A stretch of 64,000 nucleotides of DNA. It comes from Stenotrophomonas_A sp035629025 (GTDB taxonomy: Bacteria > Pseudomonadota > Gammaproteobacteria > Xanthomonadales > Xanthomonadaceae). The notes under the pieces were generated by a model. The model searched no databases. It was not told where the DNA came from and saw nothing but the letters and a program-made list of their open reading frames with translations. Positions 44,158 through 53,268 of the stretch are shown in pieces. A program made the translations under genes and the position numbers. Every line of letters starts with the position of its first letter. The stretch's first letter is position 1. Where the stretch lies: assembly GCA_035629025.1 (NCBI GenBank), contig DASPIU010000061.1, positions 1-64,000 on the forward strand, in the 5' to 3' direction.

Positions 44158-47049
44158 TCAGAAGCGCTGGGTGTAGTTCATGAAGAAGAAGCGGTCGTAG
44201 TCCAGCATCGGGTCGATCGACGACGAGCTGTTGTTGGTCACCGAGTAGGTGATCGGCGGCTGCTTGTTCCACACGTTGCGGACGCCCACGGTCACGGCGC
44301 CTTCCCACGGGGCCTGCCAGGTCAGCGAGATGTCCTGCTGGTTCAGCGAGCCCTTCTTGTTGGCGCCGGTACCGCCGCCCCAAGCCGGGTTGTTCTCGCT
44401 GATGTAGTTCGGCTCGCTGCACTCTTCGTCAGCCGACCAGCAGTAGTCGCGGAAACCACCGTAGTAACGCAGGTCCCAGTTGGCCGACAGGTTGCCCAGG
44501 GCCCAGCTCACGCCCAGCGTGGCGCGCACGCGCGGGTAGTTCCAGTAACCGGCGTAGTCACCCCACTGTGCATCCGGGGTCGCCAGCTCGCGGAAGCTGG
44601 TCAGGTAGTTGCTGTCGAGGTTGACGGCGAACTGGCCGATGCCCATTTCCGGCAGGCGGTAGTGGGCGCCGAAGTTGTAGCCTTCGGTTTCCAGCTTGCC
44701 GAGGTTGGCGTTGCCGCGGTTCAGGGTCACCACCTGGCCGCTGGTCGCGTCACGCGAGAACTGGTCGCACATCACGCCGCTGACGTAGCACTGGGTCAGC
44801 ACGTAGTTGGCGTCGACCGCGGTGATCACGTTGGAGATCGAGATCTTGTACCAGTCCAGCGAGAAGTCCAGACCTTCCACGTAGCTCGGGCTGTAGACGA
44901 AGCCCACGGTACGGGTACGGCTGTACTCCGGCTGCAGGTCGGCGTTGCCCACGCCGGCGTTGAACGCGGTGTTGCTCTGCGTGTCGCGCTGGCTGACCGG
45001 GTTGCCGGCCGAGTCGGTCTGGCGGAAGTTCGCCGGCAGGCCCTGGGCCGCGCAGCGGTTGGCCACGTTCGAGTTGCCAGTCTGGCCGTACACGGCATCG
45101 CACGGATCGGTGTAGTCGTCGAACGACTGCGAACCGCCGCCGAAGGTGTCTTCCAGCGTCGGCGCGCGGAAGCCAGTGGCGTAGGTGCCGCGGACCAGCA
45201 GGTCGTCGATCGGCTTCCAGGTCATGCTGAACTTGTTGTTCGTGGTGTTGCCGAAGCGGTCGTAGTTCGAGTAGCGGCTGGCCACGTCGAACGACAGTTC
45301 CTTGGCAAACGGCATGTCCTTGAGCACCGGGATCAACAGTTCCAGGTAGAACTCGTTGGTCTGGTAGCCACCGTTGGTCGGGCCGGCGGCCAGGTCGGTC
45401 GTGTAACCGGCGCTGGACAGCTGATCCGGGTAGTCGTAACCGGACACTTCGCGGTGCTCGTAACCGGCCGCGAACGAGAACTCACCGGCGTTCAGCGGCA
45501 TGTCGAACAGGCCACCGGTGATGTTGGCGGTGTACTGCTTGGTCTCGTTGCGCTGGGTCGCCTGGCCCAGGGTGCTGATGTAGGCCAGCGCCTCGGGGGT
45601 CGCGGCCGACGGGCCGCCCAGGATGTCGAACGGGGTGCACTGGCCGAGCGACTGGCTGGTGCCCAGCGGAATCGGGCTGCCAGCGGTGCCGCACTGGGCA
45701 ATGCCCTGCGCGTTGATGAACGACGGGCCGAGGGCCTTCTGCAGCGCCAGCAGGTTGATGTTGCCGGTGTTGACCTGGGTGACGTCGTAGCGGTTGTAGT
45801 TGAAGCCGACGTCCCAGTTCCAGCCGTGGCCGTTGACGTCGAACATGCCTTCGACGGCGGCGTCGAAGTGGTCGGTCTTGACGTTGTTGCGGGTGACGCG
45901 CGGCAGCTCGACGATGCGGCGGTACCAGTTGGTGATGTCCGCGCCGACCGGGTTGTAGATGCTGTCAGCCGAGATCGCGACCGGGAAGTTGGCCTGCGCG
46001 TTGGCGCTCAGCGGGTAACCGGCGATCTGGCGCTCGGAGTCACGCTCCGAATGCATCGCGGTGGCCTTGAACGTGATGTTGTCGGTCAGGTTGTAGCTGC
46101 CGTTGGCGAAGACCGACTTGGTCTCGGTCGACTGCTGCAGCATCATCTGCTGCGTGGCGTTGTAGTAGTCGTCGAGCGTGGCGCCGTTGTGGTAGTTGGC
46201 CAGGTCGTTCGAGTTGCCGATCGAGGCACCCGCGCCGTCCCACGAACCGGTGTGGCTGCGCACCCAGGTGTCGTCGCCATAGGTGAAGCGGCCCCACGGG
46301 CCAGTGGCGCTCAGGCCGTCTTCCGGATGGTTCGGGCCGTAGGTGTAGCGGGTCAGCGCACGGTCCTTGGCCCACACCGGATCTTCCTTGGTGTAGTTCA
46401 CGCCGAAGACCAGCGAGGAGCGGTCGGTGGTGTTGCCGACGATGAAGGAGTACTGCTCCTTGCTGCCGTCGCCACGGCTGTTCTGGCCGTAGTAGGCCGA
46501 AGCCTGGGCGCCGTCGAAGTTCTTCTTCAGGATGATGTTGACCACGCCGGAGATGGCGTCGGAGCCGTAGATCGCCGAGGCGCCGTCCTTCAGCACTTCA
46601 ATGCGGTCGATCAGCGCGCTCGGAATGGTCGACAGGTCGCTCACGCCCGACAGGCTGGTGGTCCAGCGCTTGCCGTTGACCAGCACCAGGGTGCGCTGCT
46701 CGCCGAGGTTGTACAGGTTGACGTACTGGCCACCCTGCTCGGCATTGGAGGTCAGGACCGCCGCCTTGCTGAAGGTCTGGGTGCCGGAAATGGCCAGGTT
46801 CTGCAGGATGTCGCCAACGCTGACCAGGCCCGAACGGGTGATGTCCTCGGAGGACACGGTGAACACCGGCTGCGCGGTTTCCAGATCCACGGAGCGAATG
46901 CGCGAACCGGTGATCTCGATGCGGTCGAGGGTGGTGGGGGCGGACTGGTCTGCGGACTGCTCTTGCGCGCTGGCGAAAGCCGGCGTCAACGCGATCGCGA
47001 TGCTGGCGGGCAGCAGGCCCACCCGCAGGGCGGGAGTGCGAAGGTTCAT
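44158..47049 (-). CDS. TonB-dependent outer-membrane receptor 1
   Basis: A 963-residue TonB-dependent transporter. It has a signal peptide (LLPASIAIALTPAFASAQ), a TonB-box-like LDRIEITGSRIRSVDLETAQ, the plug domain near 60-170 (VLVNGKRW, then RIEVLKDGASAIYGSDAISG), and a beta-barrel ending MNYTQRF with terminal Phe. Loops contain Cys pairs. The substrate is unknown. ATG 47049 has GGAGAG ahead. An AraC-family gene lies 47 bases upstream on the same strand, so regulation by it is plausible. A second receptor at 53.3 kb is a clear paralogue. Confidence 0.93.
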   Translation of the reverse strand: MNLRTPALRVGLLPASIAIALTPAFASAQEQSADQSAPTTLDRIEITGSRIRSVDLETAQPVFTVSSEDITRSGLVSVGDILQNLAISGTQTFSKAAVLTSNAEQGGQYVNLYNLGEQRTLVLVNGKRWTTSLSGVSDLSTIPSALIDRIEVLKDGASAIYGSDAISGVVNIILKKNFDGAQASAYYGQNSRGDGSKEQYSFIVGNTTDRSSLVFGVNYTKEDPVWAKDRALTRYTYGPNHPEDGLSATGPWGRFTYGDDTWVRSHTGSWDGAGASIGNSNDLANYHNGATLDDYYNATQQMMLQQSTETKSVFANGSYNLTDNITFKATAMHSERDSERQIAGYPLSANAQANFPVAISADSIYNPVGADITNWYRRIVELPRVTRNNVKTDHFDAAVEGMFDVNGHGWNWDVGFNYNRYDVTQVNTGNINLLALQKALGPSFINAQGIAQCGTAGSPIPLGTSQSLGQCTPFDILGGPSAATPEALAYISTLGQATQRNETKQYTANITGGLFDMPLNAGEFSFAAGYEHREVSGYDYPDQLSSAGYTTDLAAGPTNGGYQTNEFYLELLIPVLKDMPFAKELSFDVASRYSNYDRFGNTTNNKFSMTWKPIDDLLVRGTYATGFRAPTLEDTFGGGSQSFDDYTDPCDAVYGQTGNSNVANRCAAQGLPANFRQTDSAGNPVSQRDTQSNTAFNAGVGNADLQPEYSRTRTVGFVYSPSYVEGLDFSLDWYKISISNVITAVDANYVLTQCYVSGVMCDQFSRDATSGQVVTLNRGNANLGKLETEGYNFGAHYRLPEMGIGQFAVNLDSNYLTSFRELATPDAQWGDYAGYWNYPRVRATLGVSWALGNLSANWDLRYYGGFRDYCWSADEECSEPNYISENNPAWGGGTGANKKGSLNQQDISLTWQAPWEGAVTVGVRNVWNKQPPITYSVTNNSSSSIDPMLDYDRFFFMNYTQRF

Positions 47050-47096
47050 CAATCTCTCCAAAGGTCGTTAGTGGCGTGTTAAACGCCCCCAGCAAA

Positions 47097-47990
47097 TTAC
47101 GACTGCGTGAAGGCAGCCGCTTTGCGCGGCATGCCGCCTGACTTTGCCGACTCTGGCGACAGGCCCGTCCGCTCGCGATAGTGGGACGCGGACATGCCGA
47201 AGCGCGCGCGGAACGCCCGGGCGAAGCTGCAGCAGTTGTCAAAGCCGCTGGCCGCGGCGACCTCGCCGATCATCATCGAGGTATCGCGCAGCAGGTCGGC
47301 GGCGCGTTCCAGACGCAGGCGCGCCGACAGCGCCTGCGGGCTTTCCTCGTACAGGCTCTGGAAGGTCTTGGACACATACCAGCTGGAGAAGTTGGTCAGC
47401 TGCGCCAGCTCGGCCACCCGCACCACGCGGTCGCTATGCCCTTCCAGGTAGAGCCGGGCGCGCTGCATGCGGCCGAAGACCTGGCGCCGGCGGCTGCGAG
47501 AGCGTCCGGGGCAGCGCTGTTCCTGCTGCGCGAACTCGCCCTGCATCGCCGCCAGGTGCAGCAGCATCGGCCGCGCACCGGCGGCATCGCCACTGCGCGC
47601 GGCGCTGCGCCACAGACGCAGGGCCACGCGCAGATCCCCACGCTGCAGGTGGCTACGCCCGGGATAGAGCACGCTGTCGGTCAGTTCGGCCAGGGCCTGC
47701 AGGCCGCTGCCATCCAGGCCGACGCCGATGCACAGGCCGTTGCGGTCGGCCTGCACGGTGGGGCGCGAGTCACGGTCGAAGGCAATCCAGTCGCCGGCGC
47801 GCAGGCGGAACTTGCCCTCCTTCGCCTCGATCCAGGAGCGCCCGCGCAACTGCACCCATACGGTGAACATGCCGCTGGCCGCGCGCACGCTGCCCAGCCG
47901 CGATACCGCCAGGCAGACCGGGGCATGGGCATGCGCCTCGTGGTCCAGTGTCAGCGCCAGGCCACGGTCGGCCGTGATCATCGGATTCAT
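47097..47990 (-). CDS. AraC family transcriptional regulator
   Basis: A 297-residue regulator with an N-terminal sensor region (CLAVSRLGSVRAASGMFTVW, WIEAKEGKFRLRAGDWIAFD, a cupin-like strand set) and a C-terminal pair of HTHs near 190-285 (AELAQLTNFSSWYVSKTF and GEVAAASGFDNCCSFARAFR). It is immediately upstream of, and in line with, TonB receptor 1, which it probably controls. The ATG at 47990 follows AGGGTG. The ligand is unknown. Confidence 0.92.
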   Translation of the reverse strand: MNPMITADRGLALTLDHEAHAHAPVCLAVSRLGSVRAASGMFTVWVQLRGRSWIEAKEGKFRLRAGDWIAFDRDSRPTVQADRNGLCIGVGLDGSGLQALAELTDSVLYPGRSHLQRGDLRVALRLWRSAARSGDAAGARPMLLHLAAMQGEFAQQEQRCPGRSRSRRRQVFGRMQRARLYLEGHSDRVVRVAELAQLTNFSSWYVSKTFQSLYEESPQALSARLRLERAADLLRDTSMMIGEVAAASGFDNCCSFARAFRARFGMSASHYRERTGLSPESAKSGGMPRKAAAFTQS

Positions 47991-48101
47991 TGCACACCCT
48001 GAGTTGATCGAAGGGTGCGAATTGTTTTGCCGAATCAGGCCGCAATCAGGAGGTTTCGCTGAAATCGCGGCGAATTCGCCACGAACCTCCATCCGAAAGA
48101 T

Positions 48102-50468
48102 TTACGAAGGCGGATTTCTCAAGCTGTACAACAACTTGGAGATCACGCCGAAGGTCGGCGCCGGTGCCTTGGGCAAGGCCATGAAGCCGATGCCGGCGCC
48201 ATCGGTGGCGGCGATGGCCACGTACAGGGCGCCATCGTGGACATCGATGCTGAAACCGTTGACCGTGCTGAACTGCGCGGCCGCCAGGCAGGTGTCGGCG
48301 GCTTCCTGTGCGCCCAGCCAGGAACCCAGACTGGAGCATTCGTTGCTTGATGACAGGTAATACGCGCGGTCCGCGCCAGCCAGCGCCCAGCTGCGATAGC
48401 GCCAGCGGCTCGGCGCTTCGCCATCCACTCTGACCAGGCTCGCGGCGGTCAGCCCGGCATCGATGTGCCACAGGCCGCTGGCGGAAAAGCGGGTAAAGAA
48501 CACCTGCCCGGTGTCCGGGGCGTAGCGCGCCTGCGAGACATCCTCCAGCCGCGCCAGCTCGCGCCAGGGTTGCTGCGAACGGTCATAGAGAATAAGCGTG
48601 GCATCGCCGCGCGGCTCGGCCGACAGCACCAGGATGCGCGTGGGATCGCCCACGTGCAGACCTTGCAGCAGGCGCGGCGCCGGTACCGGCAGCACGTTGA
48701 CCCGGCTCTCGGCCGGCGTCACTTCATACAGCAGCGCCTGACCCTGCGCATCGCGGCCAATGGCCAGCAGGCTGCCTGCGTCTGGCGCCCAATCCACCGG
48801 CTGGCGCGTTTCCGGTACCAGGCCGGCAATGGGATGCAGCGAATCGGGGCGCGAAAGGTCCGCCCACCACAGGGCGTATTCGCCGGAGCGGTCGGAGGTA
48901 AAGGCCAGTTGCCGGCCGTCCGGCGACACCATGGGCTGTGCATCGCGGCCATTGGAAGGAAACAGGCGCTCGCGGCTGTAGCCGCCGTGAGCGCTGTTGC
49001 GCTGCATGCGATACAGCGCGAACTGCGGCCGGCGCTGCACGAAGGCGAGCTGTCCGTTGTCCTGCGACACCGTTGGCGACTCGGCATCGCTGAGTCCGAG
49101 GTCATGCAGGCGCTGGCTCTTCAGGTCCAGGCGGTACAGCCGCGATTGCGCGTCCACGCGCCGGCCAAACACCAGTCCGGAGCTGTCCGGCAGCCAGTCC
49201 CAGCCGCGGATTTCGGCGCTTTCATGGGTCAGCGCCGTCGCCGCGCCACCGCTGGCCGGCATGATCCAGACACCCCCGAGCTGCGGATTGCGCACGAAGC
49301 CGATCCAGCGCCCGTCCGGCGAATACTTGGGTGCGTAATCGAAGTCGCGCGCACTGGCGCCGTAGTTCAGCGCGCGCCAGGTGCCGGTGTCCAGGTCCAG
49401 CTCGCGGATGCTGGCGCCAGCATTGGCGCCGGTCATCGTGCCGAACAGCAGTGCATTGCGGCCCGGCACCCAGCTGAAGCTGAGCAGCTCGGTGTGATCG
49501 CAACGCGCTACTTCGTGTTCGCCCGCCGCGCCATTCGTCGCCGCGACCATGATGCGGCAGCTGCCGTCCTCGCCCTGGCGGGCAAAGGCGAGCTGGCGCC
49601 CATCGGGCGACCACGCGGGCAGGCGGTCGGACTCTCGCGGGCCGGGAATGACCAGTTCGCGCGAAGGCGAATTGCTGGTGGTCTGGATGCGGATGGAGGT
49701 CCCCGGCCGCTGCGTGGACAGCGAGGCGAACGCGACCATCGAGCCGTCCGGCGACAGCGTGGGGGTCAGGTCGAAACCGCCACCGGAGGTGATCAGGCGA
49801 TAGGGCAAACGCGGTGCGCCGACCACGCGTTCCTCGCCGGCGTCGTTGCCTGGCGTGGCCGACGCGCCACCTTGCAGCCACCACCACAGCCCTGTTGCCA
49901 GCGCGGCGGCGAGCAGCGCGAGGGCAATCAGCAGCGGCCAGTGGCGGCGACGCGGGTAGGGGCGCGTGGCGGGAGTGACGGCAGCGCTGAAGGGCGCTGG
50001 CGCATTCACGGCCGCAGGTATTGCGAGTTCAACGACCGTGTTTGCTTCAACCGCTGTTGCAGCGGCGGGCGCTGCCCCCATCGGCGGTGTCGTCGCCACG
50101 GGCGCGGCGGCTTCCCAGCGCACCGGCGCGAGCAGCCGATAGCCGGTCTTGGCAATGGTCTCGATGCCGCCTGCCCGCCCGGCCTCATCCCCTGGATACT
50201 GCAGCGCCTTGCGCAACTGGGTGATGGCCTGGGTGACCACGTCGTTGGTCGGCAACGTATCGGGCCACACTTCGGCCAGCAGTTGTTCGCGCGACACCAC
50301 CTGGCCCGGCTGTTCGGCCAGCACGCGCAGCACCGCCATCGCCTTGGGCGTGAGCCGCGTCGGGCGACGCGCGCCCGGCGCGTGGACCTCGCGCGAAGCG
50401 ATGTCTACGACGCACTCGCCTACCCGCAGCCTTTCCGGCTGCGCAGCTCTGGTCGTGGTTGGGGACAT
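48102..50468 (-). CDS. Membrane-anchored winged-helix regulator with TolB-like propeller (CadC type)
   Basis: A 788-residue protein. Residues 10-117 form an OmpR/PhoB-type winged helix (RPTRLTPKAMAVLRVLAEQP, TQAITQLRKALQ, ETIAKTGYRLL). An Ala/Pro-rich linker leads to one transmembrane helix at about 177-198 (LLIALALLAAALATGLWWWL). The rest is a periplasmic TolB/WD40-like propeller with repeated units such as PTLSPDGSMVAFASL and WSPDGRQLAFARQG. Similar proteins sense envelope or extracellular signals. The promoter region between 50469 and 50560 also faces an unexplained + strand terminator. Confidence 0.9.
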   Translation of the reverse strand: MSPTTTRAAQPERLRVGECVVDIASREVHAPGARRPTRLTPKAMAVLRVLAEQPGQVVSREQLLAEVWPDTLPTNDVVTQAITQLRKALQYPGDEAGRAGGIETIAKTGYRLLAPVRWEAAAPVATTPPMGAAPAAATAVEANTVVELAIPAAVNAPAPFSAAVTPATRPYPRRRHWPLLIALALLAAALATGLWWWLQGGASATPGNDAGEERVVGAPRLPYRLITSGGGFDLTPTLSPDGSMVAFASLSTQRPGTSIRIQTTSNSPSRELVIPGPRESDRLPAWSPDGRQLAFARQGEDGSCRIMVAATNGAAGEHEVARCDHTELLSFSWVPGRNALLFGTMTGANAGASIRELDLDTGTWRALNYGASARDFDYAPKYSPDGRWIGFVRNPQLGGVWIMPASGGAATALTHESAEIRGWDWLPDSSGLVFGRRVDAQSRLYRLDLKSQRLHDLGLSDAESPTVSQDNGQLAFVQRRPQFALYRMQRNSAHGGYSRERLFPSNGRDAQPMVSPDGRQLAFTSDRSGEYALWWADLSRPDSLHPIAGLVPETRQPVDWAPDAGSLLAIGRDAQGQALLYEVTPAESRVNVLPVPAPRLLQGLHVGDPTRILVLSAEPRGDATLILYDRSQQPWRELARLEDVSQARYAPDTGQVFFTRFSASGLWHIDAGLTAASLVRVDGEAPSRWRYRSWALAGADRAYYLSSSNECSSLGSWLGAQEAADTCLAAAQFSTVNGFSIDVHDGALYVAIAATDGAGIGFMALPKAPAPTFGVISKLLYSLRNPPS

Positions 50469-50664
50469 GCGTGGGGCGGACCGTCTACTCGGGCGATGGC
50501 GCCTTGGTCACGTTTCGCCACATTCCGCAAAGCGGTGCAGCCAAATAGGACAGGCGACGTTGAGCGCGGAATTCTAACCTAGCACTCGCAGCTTCCTGCC
50601 CTGGCCGGAAGTCACGCATCAGGCTCTCTCTCTCGCCGACGAACTCACATAATTGTTCCAACAC

Positions 50665-50689
50665 TCGCGCCTTTGGCGCGATTTTTTTA
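50665..50689 (+). terminator. Orphan intrinsic terminator on the + strand
   Basis: TCGCGCC-TTT-GGCGCGA is followed by TTTTTTTAT. The neighbouring genes (wHTH regulator and thiC) are both on the - strand, and no + strand gene precedes it for 6 kb, so it may end an unannotated small RNA starting within 50469-50640. I found no good promoter there. The gap 50469-50910 (442 bases) holds this, a REP pair and nothing else seen. Confidence 0.65.
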
Positions 50690-50831
50690 TCTGCGGTTCA
50701 TCAACATGACGGCGACGACGTCCGTGTTGCAAACGTTTGCGGGTGTGCCTGCATTGCAACGGCGATGACTGTCATCTATTTGACGTTGACGGCGCGGCCT
50801 GTGTTCTGGCTGCGCGAAAATGAATGGAAAC

Positions 50832-50908
50832 TGTAGGAGCGGCTTCCGGCCGCGACCGACGGAGCCGCGATCCGTCAGATGGCGGTCGCGGCTGAAGCCG
50901 CTCCTACA
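50832..50908. repeat. REP inverted pair after thiC
   Basis: TGTAGGAGCGGCTTCCGGCC (left, slightly diverged) and CGGCTGAAGCCGCTCCTACA (right) flank a spacer with GATCCGTCAGATGGCGG. It starts 2 bases beyond the thiC stop and could protect or end the thiC transcript. Confidence 0.87.
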
Positions 50909-50910
50909 TC

Positions 50911-52788
50911 TCACGAAGGCCGGTACACCTGCGCACCCTGCGAGAGAAACTCCGCCGACTTCTCCGCCATCCCCGCATCCAGCGCCTGCGCCTCGTCCAC
51001 GCCGTGTTCGGCCGCGTAGTCACGCACGTCCTGGGTGATCTTCATCGAACAGAAGTGCGGGCCGCACATCGAACAGAAGTGCGCGACCTTGTGCGCGTCC
51101 TTCGGCAAGGTCTCGTCGTGGAACTCCTTGGCCTTCTCCGGATCCAGGCCCAGGTGGAACTGGTCTTCCCAGCGGAACTCGAAGCGCGCCTTGCTCAACG
51201 CGTTGTCACGTACCTGCGCGCCCGGATGCCCCTTGGCCAGGTCGGCCGCGTGCGCCGCGATGCGATAGGCCATGATCCCGTCGCGCACGTCCTGCCGGTT
51301 CGGCAGGCCCAGGTGCTCCTTCGGCGTCACGTAGCAGAGCATGGCCGTGCCGAACCAGCCGATCATCGCCGCACCAATCGCACTGGTGATGTGGTCATAG
51401 CCTGGCGCGATGTCCGTGGTCAGCGGCCCCAGCGTGTAGAACGGCGCCTCGCCGCACTCGCGCAGCTGCTTGTCCATGTTCTCCTTGATCAGCTGCATCG
51501 GCACATGGCCGGGGCCTTCGATCATGGTCTGCACATCGTGCTTCCACGCCAGCTTGGTCAGCTCGCCGAGCGTCTCCAGTTCGCCGAACTGCGCCGCGTC
51601 GTTGGCATCGGCAATGCAGCCCGGGCGCAGGCCGTCGCCTAGCGAGAAGGCCACGTCATAGGCCTTCATGATTTCGCAGATGTCCTCGAAGTGGGTGTAG
51701 AGGAAGTTCTCCTTGTGATGCGCCAGGCACCACTTGGCCAGGATCGAGCCACCGCGCGAGACGATGCCGGTGACGCGTTTGGCGGTCAGCGGCACATAGC
51801 GCAGCAGCACGCCGGCATGGATGGTGAAGTAGTCCACGCCCTGTTCGGCCTGCTCGATCAGCGTGTCGCGGAAGATTTCCCAGGTCAGTTCCTCGGCGCG
51901 GCCGTCGACCTTCTCCAGCGCCTGGTAGATCGGCACCGTGCCGATCGGCACCGGCGAGTTGCGGATGATCCATTCGCGGGTTTCGTGGATATGCTTGCCG
52001 GTGGACAGGTCCATCACCGTGTCCCCACCCCAGCGGATCGCCCAGACCAGCTTCTCCACTTCCTCGGCAATGCCCGAGGACACTGCCGAATTGCCGATGT
52101 TGGCGTTGATCTTGGTCAGGAAGTTGCGGCCGATGATCATCGGCTCGCTTTCCGGGTGGTTGATGTTGTTGGGCAGGATGGCACGGCCGCGGGCGATCTC
52201 GTCGCGCACGAACTCCGGGGTGATCAGCCTGGGAATGCTCGCGCCGAAACTTTCGCCCGGATGCTGCGCCAGCAGCGCGGCATCGCGCACCGCTTCCACG
52301 CGCTGGTTCTCGCGAATGGCGACGTACTCCATCTCCGGGGTGATGATGCCGCGCCGTGCGTAATGCATCTGGGTGACATTGGCGCCGGCCAGCGCGCGCC
52401 GCGGCAGCGCGCGCGCCGGGAAGCGCACTGCGTCCAGTCGCGGGTTGGTTTCGCGGCCGCGGCCGAAGTCCGAACTCAGCGCCTGCAACTGCTCGGTATC
52501 GCCACGCTCGGCGATCCAACCCGCGCGCAAGGCCGCCAGGCCGGCGCCCAGGTCGATGCGCGCGTCCGGATCGGTATACGGGCCGGAGGTGTCGTACACC
52601 GTGACCGGCGCGTTCTCCTCGCCGCCGAACAGCGTGGGCGTGCGGGTCAGGGCAATCTCGCGCATCGGCACGCGGATGTCCGGGCGCGAGCCCTCGACAT
52701 GGATCTTGCGCGAACCGGGGATCGGCCGGGTGACCGACTCGGAGAGCTGCTCGGTCTGCTGCAGCAGCGATTGGGGCTGGGCATTCAT
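50911..52788 (-). CDS. thiC: Phosphomethylpyrimidine synthase
   Basis: Radical SAM enzyme converting AIR to HMP-P in thiamine synthesis. The 625-residue product has ARRGIITPEMEYVAIRENQR, MIEGPGHVPMQLIKENM, and the C-terminal cluster motif C-SM-C-GPHF-C near 568-576 (CX2CX4C). ATG 52788 (MNAQPQSLLQQ) follows AGGAC. The frame is open upstream in the leader, but that region is the TPP riboswitch. Confidence 0.97.
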   Translation of the reverse strand: MNAQPQSLLQQTEQLSESVTRPIPGSRKIHVEGSRPDIRVPMREIALTRTPTLFGGEENAPVTVYDTSGPYTDPDARIDLGAGLAALRAGWIAERGDTEQLQALSSDFGRGRETNPRLDAVRFPARALPRRALAGANVTQMHYARRGIITPEMEYVAIRENQRVEAVRDAALLAQHPGESFGASIPRLITPEFVRDEIARGRAILPNNINHPESEPMIIGRNFLTKINANIGNSAVSSGIAEEVEKLVWAIRWGGDTVMDLSTGKHIHETREWIIRNSPVPIGTVPIYQALEKVDGRAEELTWEIFRDTLIEQAEQGVDYFTIHAGVLLRYVPLTAKRVTGIVSRGGSILAKWCLAHHKENFLYTHFEDICEIMKAYDVAFSLGDGLRPGCIADANDAAQFGELETLGELTKLAWKHDVQTMIEGPGHVPMQLIKENMDKQLRECGEAPFYTLGPLTTDIAPGYDHITSAIGAAMIGWFGTAMLCYVTPKEHLGLPNRQDVRDGIMAYRIAAHAADLAKGHPGAQVRDNALSKARFEFRWEDQFHLGLDPEKAKEFHDETLPKDAHKVAHFCSMCGPHFCSMKITQDVRDYAAEHGVDEAQALDAGMAEKSAEFLSQGAQVYRPS

Positions 52789-52895
52789 GGCTTTCGTCCT
52801 GGCAATGGGCGGGACGAAGCGGCGGCGCGCGATGCGAGGGAATGGTTGCGGCCTTGGAGGCCAACACCGGGGCATCAGCCCCTTCCCGGCGCATG

Positions 52896-52985
52896 TTGCG
52901 AAGCTTCCCTACGCCGGTATCAACCGGATCAGGTTCGAAGGGTCTGTCTCAACCGCGTGCCCGAGGCACGGGTACCCCCGCTTCG
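52896..52985 (-). promoter_or_regulatory. TPP riboswitch (thi box) upstream of thiC
   Basis: On the - strand the leader shows GGGGGTACCCG, the thi-box core ACCCTTCGAACCTGATCCGG, then TTGATACCGGCGTAGGGAAG. These are the conserved elements that bind thiamine pyrophosphate. Between it and the thiC ATG are hairpins such as GGGGCTGATGCCCC, but no T-run, so control of translation start rather than termination is more likely. Known function: repression of thiC when TPP is plentiful. Confidence 0.95.
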
Positions 52986-53268
52986 GCGGCGATTAAAGCA
53001 CATCAGGGCCCGTGCCGGCATCCGGCGCTGCTTGTCGGCAGGCGACATCCGGGGTCATCGCACGCGCGCCCATGGCAGCGGGCGCCGCCTGCACGCAGAC
53101 GCCGGAAGCGCGCGCCAGCTGCCGCCACGCGGGCGAGATTCGGAGAAATTCGGGCGAAACCTGCTCGTTAGATTCGCGGCAAGCCCTCGTTGCAGTTTCG
53201 TTACGACCGTCGATGGCCCGCGTCGCTCATCGCGATGCCCACCCAACCCATCAGGAACCGCCCCATCC

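Noticed and set aside
44041..47082. A long open frame of about 1013 codons antisense to TonB receptor 1
   Set aside because: High GC makes antisense frames long. The receptor on the opposite strand has complete, recognisable domains, and the antisense product resembles nothing.
51691..53268. Upstream in-frame extension of TonB receptor 2 reading through antisense thiC
   Set aside because: The signal peptide begins at 53269, and the extension is antisense to a conserved gene and the riboswitch.
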